Shown: positions 36,208 to 40,564 of the stretch, one piece after another | Position numbering within the stretch: the first letter of the stretch is position 1 | How the letters are laid out: every line of letters begins with the position of its first letter | Source of the DNA: a virus | DNA length: 40,564 bases | IMG/VR virus record: IMGVR_UViG_3300042453_001972 | Coordinates: 1 to 40,564 of that record | Direction: 5' to 3' (one strand) | Translations under genes and position numbers: made by a program | Notes under the pieces: model-generated | What the model saw: the letters and a program-made list of their open reading frames with translations, nothing else | The model's database searches: none | What the model was told of the DNA's origin: nothing

Positions 36208-36352
36208 CCTCCACCGCTCCGGCCTAGCCTTCGGCTGGCTGGAGGAAACGCAACCCCGCCGCTGGTCCGCCCGCCCCTACTGGCTGGCCACCGGCGCGAT
36301 CCTGGCCCTGCTGGCGCCGGTGCTGGCCATCCTGATCTGGGTGGCATCATGA
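36194..36352 (+). CDS. Small membrane protein (52 aa)
   Basis: Begins MKNDDLHRSGLAFGWLEETQ, then a basic stretch (PRRWSARP) and one membrane helix (YWLATGAILALLAPVLAILI). The ATG at 36194 lies inside the previous gene and uses a GGAG provided by the J-derived fragment. Function unknown; single-span proteins in this region often act on the host membrane. Next gene overlaps by ATGA. Confidence 0.6.
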   Translation: MKNDDLHRSGLAFGWLEETQPRRWSARPYWLATGAILALLAPVLAILIWVAS

Positions 36353-36540
36353 CCGGCGGGGCAGACGCGGCGCTCGACCTGATCGAGCAGCTCATCCGGC
36401 AGCGTATGGCGGTCCTGCACAAGCAGGGCCGCGACGCCGCCGAGATGCGCATCCGGCGCGCCTCGCATCTCCGCGCCGACGAGCTGGGGCTGTTGGTCGC
36501 GGAGATCCGCAAAGCGCGGGAGGCGATGAATGCCCAGTGA
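36349..36540 (+). CDS. Small helical protein (63 aa)
   Basis: All-helical, charged: LDLIEQLIRQRMAVLHKQG, then AAEMRIRRASHLRADELGLL. It resembles small phage proteins of unknown role; no Cys, no membrane segment. ATGA overlap with the upstream membrane protein and an 11-base overlap with the next gene hold it in the coupled array. Confidence 0.6.
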   Translation: MTGGADAALDLIEQLIRQRMAVLHKQGRDAAEMRIRRASHLRADELGLLVAEIRKAREAMNAQ

Positions 36541-36724
36541 GCGCGATGTTGCGACGGCGACGCGGATCGCGCTCGCCTACCGGGCGCATCGGTACGGCGT
36601 CGAGGCCGCGGTCGCGTGGATCGGAACGCCGGTGCCCGCGGACAAGCTTCAGGAGGCGCTGGACTGGATGGGCGCGATCCGGGAGGCGGGGCTGGAGATT
36701 ATGGAAGCGGAGGAGGGACGATGA
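36530..36724 (+). CDS. Small helical protein ending in EEGR (64 aa)
   Basis: Helical protein (SERDVATATRIALAYRAHRY, GVEAAVAWIG, DKLQEALDWMGAIREAGLEI). Its end, AEEGR, is coded by the sequence GAGGAGGGACGATGA that also gives the ribosome site and start of the next gene. The same junction occurs at three more gene borders. Function unknown. Confidence 0.6.
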   Translation: MPSERDVATATRIALAYRAHRYGVEAAVAWIGTPVPADKLQEALDWMGAIREAGLEIMEAEEGR

Positions 36725-36954
36725 GCGAACAACGCTGCACCGAGTGCGCTCACGCGCTCTGGCGGGTCACAGCCAATGGGCGGCTGCACCCGAGCGGCGA
36801 CGGGAGGTGCGCTGCTGAGATAGCCCCACTGCCGACTTTACCGAAGTGCAGGTCGTGGGCAATCAACCCGCGCAATGTCGGCGGATGGATTAACAGGCGG
36901 CAGGCTAACCACTCAGATTGCCCGCTGTTTGAGCCGAAGGAGGACGGACGATGA
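36721..36954 (+). CDS. Small Cys-rich protein, possible zinc binder (77 aa)
   Basis: Five Cys: CTEC near the start (C6, C9), one in GRCAAE, one in LPKCRSW and one in SDCPLF near the end. CxxC plus later Cys suggests a zinc site. It ends in KEDGR with the shared junction sequence. The start at 36721 overlaps the upstream TGA. Function unknown. Confidence 0.6.
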   Translation: MSEQRCTECAHALWRVTANGRLHPSGDGRCAAEIAPLPTLPKCRSWAINPRNVGGWINRRQANHSDCPLFEPKEDGR

Positions 36955-37535
36955 TCACGACGCTCAATCAGATCCGCAGCCACAAACCCTGCCGAGAGGG
37001 ATGGGAGAAATTGCTGCGCCATTTGGTCAAAACCGCAGCCGACGACGAGCCGCTGGAAATCGCCACGGTCCTGGACAGCAACGGGCTTGATGACGCTCTC
37101 TGGTGCCTGCGCGCGGTCGAAGGCCGAGATCGAGAGATCCGGCTCTACGCGGTCTGGGCCGCGCGGCGGGTCCAGTATCTCATGACCGATCCACGCAGTA
37201 TCTCGGCCCTGGATGTCGCGGAGCGGTTTGCGAGAGGCAAAAGCGGCGGCGCTGAATTGAGAAAGGCGGCGGAGGCGGCGTGGGCGGCGGCGGCGGCGTC
37301 GAGCGCGGAGGCGGCGAGGGCGGCGGAGGCGGCGAGGGCGGCGGCGGCGGCGTCGAGCGCGGTGGCGGCGTCGGCGGCGGCGGCGGCGGCGGAGGCGGCG
37401 GCGTGGGAAACGCGAACGGCGGCATATATTTCTTCGCGCGACGCCGCGAGAGCCGCGCAAGCCGACGAATTGCGCCGGATCTGCCAGGAGATCGAGGCTG
37501 GGCGAGACCCTTATCCGGAGGAGGATGGACGATGA
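36951..37535 (+). CDS. Ala-rich repeat protein of a phage accessory family (194 aa)
   Basis: N-terminal 100 residues are the family domain shared with the gene at 35512 (NQIRSHKPCREGWEKLLRHL, then LYAVWAARRVQYLMTDPRSI and LDVAERFARG). Residues about 100-165 are an Ala/Glu/Ser low-complexity helix coded by GCGGCGGAG-type repeats. The end LRRICQEIEAGRDPYPEEDGR is conserved in the family. The role is unknown; Ala-rich helices suggest a long single helix. Ends in the shared EDGR junction. Confidence 0.65.
   Translation: MITTLNQIRSHKPCREGWEKLLRHLVKTAADDEPLEIATVLDSNGLDDALWCLRAVEGRDREIRLYAVWAARRVQYLMTDPRSISALDVAERFARGKSGGAELRKAAEAAWAAAAASSAEAARAAEAARAAAAASSAVAASAAAAAAEAAAWETRTAAYISSRDAARAAQADELRRICQEIEAGRDPYPEEDGR
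37262..37410 (+). repeat. Simple-sequence tract of GCG/GAG triplets
   Basis: Nearly pure GCGGCGGAGGCGGCG-type DNA inside the Ala-rich gene. Because all units are triplets, slippage would change helix length without a frameshift unless single bases are lost. Such tracts also cause assembly and polymerase errors, so the length should be treated with care. Confidence 0.7.
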
Positions 37536-37744
37536 GCGACGACGACGAGAAGCTGGCCGAGCGGATCGCGCGCGAACGGTGGAACGCCGTCCTGGTCGCC
37601 GACGGCCAACGGATGACCGGCATCGCCGACTGGGACGGCCTGTCGCAGAACGCGCGCGACGAGGTTCTCGCCGACGTCGAGGCGACGCTGGACGCAATCA
37701 GGGCCGCCGGGCTCACGGTGGTCGAGAGGGAGGACGGACGATGA
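37532..37744 (+). CDS. Small acidic protein ending in EDGR (70 aa)
   Basis: Acidic helical protein: MSDDDEKLAERIARERWNAV, then a short strand and DGLSQNARDEVLADVEATL. The pattern 'ARE.W......DW..LS...R......A' is like small phage proteins of unknown function that occur in such arrays. The stop overlaps the next ATG and its last codons are the shared EDGR junction. Confidence 0.6.
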   Translation: MSDDDEKLAERIARERWNAVLVADGQRMTGIADWDGLSQNARDEVLADVEATLDAIRAAGLTVVEREDGR

Positions 37745-37998
37745 GCGACATCCCAACTTGGCATGAACGCGCAATGCGCCACCCTGACCACCAATCCGGC
37801 ATGATCAGCGAGGGCATGATCCGCGCGCGCATGGCCGAGGAGATCGCGGATTTGCGGGCCGAGGTCGAGCGGCTGCGGGCGGTGCTGCGACAGTGTGCCT
37901 GCTCTTGCAAGGCACTCAGGGAGTCCTGTCCGGAACTGGAAATGGACGGCACCTGCCCGCATTTGAGCGCGCAAGAGTCGCTGGAGGGAAAGCTATGA
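37741..37998 (+). CDS. Small coiled-coil Cys protein (85 aa)
   Basis: Contains IADLRAEVERLRAVLRQCAC (about 35-54), a coiled coil that recurs in two further genes downstream with nearly identical DNA. Behind it CACSC and later CPELEMDGTCPH give five Cys that may bind metal. It ends LEGKL with ATGA overlap to the next gene. Function unknown; the shared coil suggests these proteins can pair with each other. Confidence 0.6.
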   Translation: MSDIPTWHERAMRHPDHQSGMISEGMIRARMAEEIADLRAEVERLRAVLRQCACSCKALRESCPELEMDGTCPHLSAQESLEGKL

Positions 37999-38516
37999 GC
38001 GGCGGAAGCATGAATTATCTGTACATCTTGGTCAGGGATGCCGAATTCCACACTCACTCACCAGAGCGAAAGGCATTTCGCGAGCATCTCATGCTCGTTG
38101 CAAACGCTTTGAGGGCCATTGAGTGGAACGACAGCGGTGATGGAGACGATCAAGAGGTTCACAACATCATGGCCTGCATATCCCTGTCGGTATCGGAAAA
38201 TGACATGCTGCGCGCCGAAAACGCCCGCCTCCGCGCCGATGTTCCAGTGTACTCAAGCGAGATCGAGCGGCTGCGGGGGGAGATGCCCGTGGCCGAATCT
38301 CTAAGGGTCGATGCCAAGTGCGCGGAGATCGAGCGCGACGAGGCCCGCGCTGTTGTTTGGAAGCAGGCCAAAGATAACGCGGATCTGCGGGCCGAGGTCG
38401 AGCGGCTGCGCGAGATCATCAGGACCATTCGCGCACGTTGCGTGGAACTCGACGACGGCGACGCCGTTTCGGCAACGCTCGACATCACAAGCGCAGTTTT
38501 GGATAGCAAGCCATGA
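37995..38516 (+). CDS. Coiled-coil protein with shared DLRAEVERLRE motif (173 aa)
   Basis: The N-terminal 60 residues (MNYLYILVRDAEFHTHSPER, AFREHLMLVANALRAIEWND) form a separate part. It is followed by coiled coils: NDMLRAENARLRADV, SSEIERLRGEM and, near residues 131-150, DLRAEVERLREIIRTIRARC. The last coil is nearly the same as in the genes at 37741 and 38738. It ends in DSKP with the 'AAGCCATGA' junction. Function unknown; probably an oligomeric adaptor. Confidence 0.6.
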   Translation: MSGGSMNYLYILVRDAEFHTHSPERKAFREHLMLVANALRAIEWNDSGDGDDQEVHNIMACISLSVSENDMLRAENARLRADVPVYSSEIERLRGEMPVAESLRVDAKCAEIERDEARAVVWKQAKDNADLRAEVERLREIIRTIRARCVELDDGDAVSATLDITSAVLDSKP

Positions 38517-38698
38517 GCGTGATCAATCTCTCAGATCGCCGCCCGCCGGTTAAGTATACCGTGAGGATCACTCACCATTGGGACGACAGCCTGGAAGTAT
38601 TTGTCGAAGATGTGACTGACGACGAGCGCAGCCGTCAATCCGTTGCCGATGCGCTAGCCCGGGCCGCGCGCGTGTTCGCCAATCGCGAAAGACTGTAG
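38513..38698 (+). CDS. Small protein, unknown (61 aa)
   Basis: Starts MSVINLSDRRPPVKYTVRIT, a strand-rich first half (HHWDDSLEVFVEDV) and a helical end with Ala/Arg (SVADALARAARVFANRE). I recall similar small phage proteins but no function. ATGA overlap with the upstream gene. After its TAG stop a 39-base gap precedes the next ATG. Confidence 0.6.
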   Translation: MSVINLSDRRPPVKYTVRITHHWDDSLEVFVEDVTDDERSRQSVADALARAARVFANRERL

Positions 38699-38737
38699 CG
38701 AGCCGGGGTGGTGAAAAATATACGGAAAGATAATGGC

Positions 38738-39046
38738 ATGAGAGGACATCAACCAACCATGGGAACAGGGGCTCCCAGACAGACGCCCGATCAGGGCACT
38801 AGCGGAAGAAGATATACAGTTCGTGAGGGAGATTTGGATCTTCGTGCCGAGGTCGAGCGGCTGCGCGAGGTGCTGGAAGTCGTCCGAATCGACGGCCCAG
38901 ACGCTCAAAGTCTGGTCTGGTTGAGTTTCTCTCGTGAAGGAGGGGTGCGCGTTAGTTTCGTGGTGGGCCACAAGGAACGAATGGTTTCGCAAGCCTTGCT
39001 GGAGTTTGAGCAGATCCGCCGCAAGGCGCTGGAGACCAAGCCATGA
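38738..39046 (+). CDS. Coiled-coil protein with shared DLRAEVERLRE motif (102 aa)
   Basis: A polar Gly/Thr-rich N-terminus leads to LDLRAEVERLREVLEVV, the third copy of the shared coil, then a beta-rich segment (LVWLSFSREGGVRVSFVVG) and a helix ending LETKP. The start is uncertain: ATG at 38738 or GTG at 38708, which would add ten residues (no strong ribosome site for either). The stop overlaps the next ATG. Confidence 0.55.
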   Translation: MRGHQPTMGTGAPRQTPDQGTSGRRYTVREGDLDLRAEVERLREVLEVVRIDGPDAQSLVWLSFSREGGVRVSFVVGHKERMVSQALLEFEQIRRKALETKP

Positions 39047-39402
39047 GCGACAAGATCGCAGAGATTCGCGCAAGGCATGCAGCCGACGCCAATGATGCTG
39101 CTGTTCTCCACCCGGAGCTTTCGCCGACTTGGGCGCTGGCCGGGTGGAGAGCGCACGACGACCGGGGTTGCTTGCTGGCCGAGATCGAGCGCCTGACCCG
39201 CGAGCGCGACGAGGCGCGGGCCGCGCTGCAGCCGTTCGCCGCGCTTCCCCTTTGGCCCGACGATGCGGGCGAATGGATGGTCAACGAAGTTCGGTCCGAC
39301 GAAGATTGGGACGAGGAGAAGAACGACGCGCAGACTGACGATGTCTTCATCGCGCGCGGCGACATCAGAGCGGCGCGCAAAGCGCTGGAGGCCAAGCCAT
39401 GA
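39043..39402 (+). CDS. Ead/Ea22-like small acidic protein (119 aa)
   Basis: Begins MSDKIAEIRARHAADANDAA, then a central segment DDRGCLLAEIERLTRERDEA (coil) and an acidic part (SDEDWDEEKNDAQTDD). The layout 'I..RH.AD......D...LL.EI.RL..ERDEAR' is common in short phage early proteins of unknown function. It ends LEAKP at the AAGCCATGA junction. It probably belongs with the coil genes before it. Confidence 0.55.
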   Translation: MSDKIAEIRARHAADANDAAVLHPELSPTWALAGWRAHDDRGCLLAEIERLTRERDEARAALQPFAALPLWPDDAGEWMVNEVRSDEDWDEEKNDAQTDDVFIARGDIRAARKALEAKP

Positions 39403-39563
39403 TCCTCCTCGCCGCCATCTACCTCGCAATATGCGGCCTCGCCACCGCGCTGGCTGGCGTCGCGCTGCTGTTCGAGGCGCGCGGCGACCGGTTCGTTGCG
39501 CGACTCGGCGCTGGCCTGCTGATCGGCGGGCTGGCGGGCGTGGCGCTGGCGGTGGCGATATGA
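39399..39563 (+). CDS. Small two-span membrane protein (54 aa)
   Basis: Two hydrophobic helices: MILLAAIYLAICGLATALAG plus VALLF, then a polar turn EARGDRFVARL, then GAGLLIGGLAGVALAVAI. The ATG at 39399 overlaps the upstream TGA and its own TGA overlaps the next ATG, so it is a real link of the coupled array despite its size. Both ends are likely on the same side of the membrane. Function unknown. Confidence 0.6.
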   Translation: MILLAAIYLAICGLATALAGVALLFEARGDRFVARLGAGLLIGGLAGVALAVAI

Positions 39564-39769
39564 CCAAGGTGTTGCTCTGCCTGTCGTGCCTGAGGCGCAG
39601 GGCGCGGCGGATGACCATCGATGTGACGATGACATTGCCCGACGGCACGACATACGTGTCCAGGCAAACCATCCGACGCTGCGAGCGGTGCGGCGCGGAG
39701 TGGGAGAACACACAGGATGGAGATTGGAGGCCAGCGTATTACGCGGCGCGGAAGGATGCCACCCCATGA
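39560..39769 (+). CDS. Small zinc-ribbon-like protein (69 aa)
   Basis: Two CxxC pairs: C7-L-S-C10 and C41-E-R-C44 (RRCERCGAEW), with a basic stretch (RRRARRM) and a beta-hairpin (TIDVTMTLPDGTTYVSRQTI) between them. This is the plan of a zinc ribbon that may bind nucleic acid or protein. The start at 39560 is set by the overlap with the membrane gene. Unknown role. Confidence 0.6.
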   Translation: MTKVLLCLSCLRRRARRMTIDVTMTLPDGTTYVSRQTIRRCERCGAEWENTQDGDWRPAYYAARKDATP

Positions 39770-40032
39770 CCCACCGCCCCGCCCCGCTCGTCATCCGCTG
39801 GTGGCTCAGGCTCACCGGCTTCTCGGCGATCACGATGCCCTGGCGCGTCGCTTACTACGCGGCGTGGCCCCCTGACCACGGGCTCGTCGCGCATGAGGAA
39901 ATCCACCTCGAGCAGATCGAGCGATACGGCCCGTGGGGCTTCACGGCGAGGTATCTGTGGCTCCTGATCCGCCATGGCTACGAAGCGCATCCGATGGAGA
40001 TCGAAGCCCGCGAGATCAGCGGCCACCGATGA
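39766..40032 (+). CDS. Putative minimal zincin metallopeptidase (88 aa)
   Basis: HEEIH at 43-47 is an HExxH zinc motif, and PMEIEAREISG (76-86) gives a Glu (E78 or E80) in the place of a gluzincin third ligand, as in small phage and bacterial proteins with 'H..iH..Q...yG...F' and 'NP.E.EA' parts. LEQIERYGPWGFTARYLWLL between them fits. At 88 residues it is very short. Substrate unknown; it may be a host-directed protease or an inactive relative. Coupled by ATGA on both sides. Confidence 0.55.
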   Translation: MTHRPAPLVIRWWLRLTGFSAITMPWRVAYYAAWPPDHGLVAHEEIHLEQIERYGPWGFTARYLWLLIRHGYEAHPMEIEAREISGHR

Positions 40033-40196
40033 GCCTGCCGCCCGGCGTCCGGCTTGACGACCCGTGCGCCTACTGCGGCCGCCGTCTGGTCGACGTCATC
40101 GCGCAGGGCTGCGGCTCGCAAGAGGTCCGCGAGCCGGATCGGTATTGCCACATCGCCGCATGGGCCGCTCGGCAAAGGGTTGCGCGCAAGGAATAG
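40029..40196 (+). CDS. Small Cys protein (55 aa)
   Basis: CAYCGRR (C13, C16) and later CGS and YCHIAAW give four Cys and a His that could hold one zinc. The end is basic (ARQRVARKE). The ATG overlaps the upstream stop. It is the last gene before the 115-base gap with the promoter and paired operators. Function unknown. Confidence 0.55.
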   Translation: MSLPPGVRLDDPCAYCGRRLVDVIAQGCGSQEVREPDRYCHIAAWAARQRVARKE

Positions 40197-40227
40197 GTGG
40201 GTTGCGCGGATTGCGTGTCGGAAAAAG

Positions 40228-40256
40228 TGGACACGGGAATGGGCAATCCCTACTTT
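40228..40256 (+). promoter_or_regulatory. Candidate promoter before the junction-spanning gene
   Basis: TGGACA (40228-40233, one mismatch to TTGACA), exactly 17 bases, TACTTT (40251-40256). The expected start is about 40263, some 50 bases before the ATG at 40312, which has AGGAGG before it. One operator-like GGGCAATCCC (40241-40250) fills the end of the spacer, so a bound regulator would cover the -10. Confidence 0.45.
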
Positions 40257-40281
40257 CTGGTCATGAGCCAAGGGCAATCCC
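40241..40281 (+). promoter_or_regulatory. Two identical operator-like sites GGGCAATCCC, 31 bases apart
   Basis: GGGCAATCCC occurs at 40241-40250 and again at 40272-40281. Each is a short inverted repeat (GGG..CCC around CAAT), and the 31-base spacing is close to three helical turns, so two dimers would bind on one face of the DNA. One lies in the promoter spacer, one just after the start point. The binding protein may be the HTH product of 990-1211, which is unproven. Confidence 0.5.
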
Positions 40282-40311
40282 GCCCGGCTCCACTCAGAGG
40301 AGGAACAGCAG

Positions 40312-40521
40312 ATGTACTACGCCGTCGTCACCTTTGGTTCGCCCAACACCGACACGCCCGCGTTCCGGCGCAACCTGAACAGGGCCATCGCCGACGCCCG
40401 CGCCGCCATCGGCACCGGGTCGTGCAGCGCCGCGCGGGTCTATGCCTGCGAGACCGCTCAGCTCGCGCGCACGGCCGATATCAGCGAGGTCCGTCAGGGC
40501 GAGCAGATCGCCTGGGCGTGA
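40312..40521 (+). CDS. Small protein encoded across the circular junction (69 aa)
   Basis: ATG at 40312 with AGGAGG before it. The product MYYAVVTFGSPNTDTPAFRR starts with a strand, followed by a helical part (NLNRAIADARAAIGTG) and CSAARVYACETAQLARTAD. It is like small phage proteins of unknown function. In the linear record its 3' end is also found at 1-84. It is the first gene after the paired-operator promoter and leads into the genes at 156-1211. Confidence 0.65.
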   Translation: MYYAVVTFGSPNTDTPAFRRNLNRAIADARAAIGTGSCSAARVYACETAQLARTADISEVRQGEQIAWA

Positions 40522-40564
40522 CGCTGCCGGCTGGCGATCGGTCGTCGGTCGCCAGCAGGGAGCG
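40438..40564. repeat. Terminal direct repeat, copy 2
   Basis: Identical over all 127 bases to 1-127; see that entry. Joining the two gives a continuous reading frame for the gene at 40312-40521 and a continuous path to the gene at 156-335. Confidence 0.9.

Overview
The window is a complete genome of a tailed double-stranded DNA phage (Caudoviricetes, siphovirus gene plan) assembled as a circle. Bases 1-127 are repeated exactly at 40438-40564, so the unique circle is 40,437 bp and the gene at 40312-40521 runs through the junction. The host is probably a GC-rich alphaproteobacterium. The coding sequence is very GC-rich, the lysis genes resemble gene-transfer-agent-type 3TM holin and M15 peptidase, and the phage carries a GapR-type (DUF2312) protein plus DnaA-domain-IV-like and GcrA-like helix-turn-helix proteins. 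I see no integrase, no tRNA and no CRISPR, so a virulent life style is likely but not proven.

There are two transcription blocks. The leftward block (minus strand, 33034 down to 1208) starts with control and replication genes (methyltransferase tail fragment, GcrA-like HTH, RusA-like resolvase, GapR-like protein, DnaA-like domain, DUF1376 replication protein). It continues with an HNH nuclease, small and large terminase, portal, S78 prohead protease, HK97 capsid, decoration and connector proteins, a set of structural proteins, two tail-completion paralogues, tail tube, G/GT tail chaperones with a -1 frameshift site, tape measure, tail tip proteins and the tip protein J. It ends with a fibre-like protein and the lysis cassette. 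The rightward block (plus strand, 33099 through the junction to 1211) starts with three small genes, then a RecE-like PD-(D/E)XK protein with a RecT annealing protein. It then runs through about 20 small, mostly unknown, translationally coupled genes and ends with a DUF1828-like protein and an HTH protein. The two blocks collide at 1208-1211, where both last genes use the same CTAG as stop codon.

Most genes overlap by 1-4 bases (ATGA or TGATG), so long stretches are translationally coupled. Candidate promoters are at 30849-30877 (minus, with an inverted-repeat operator in the spacer and hairpins at the predicted 5' end), 28767-28795 (minus, before the HNH/terminase/structural genes) and 40228-40256 (plus, with two copies of GGGCAATCCC).

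The most unusual points are: (i) a tail-completion protein duplicated in tandem, one copy carrying an N-terminal array of about 11 Ala-rich units of 22-24 residues; (ii) a cluster resembling host cell-cycle regulators (DnaA, GapR, GcrA and a methyltransferase tail); (iii) a 57-base antisense piece of a foreign tail-tip J gene fused into the end of an AT-rich accessory gene; (iv) accessory genes joined by near-identical boundary sequences; (v) an Asn where RecE-type nucleases have a metal-binding Asp.
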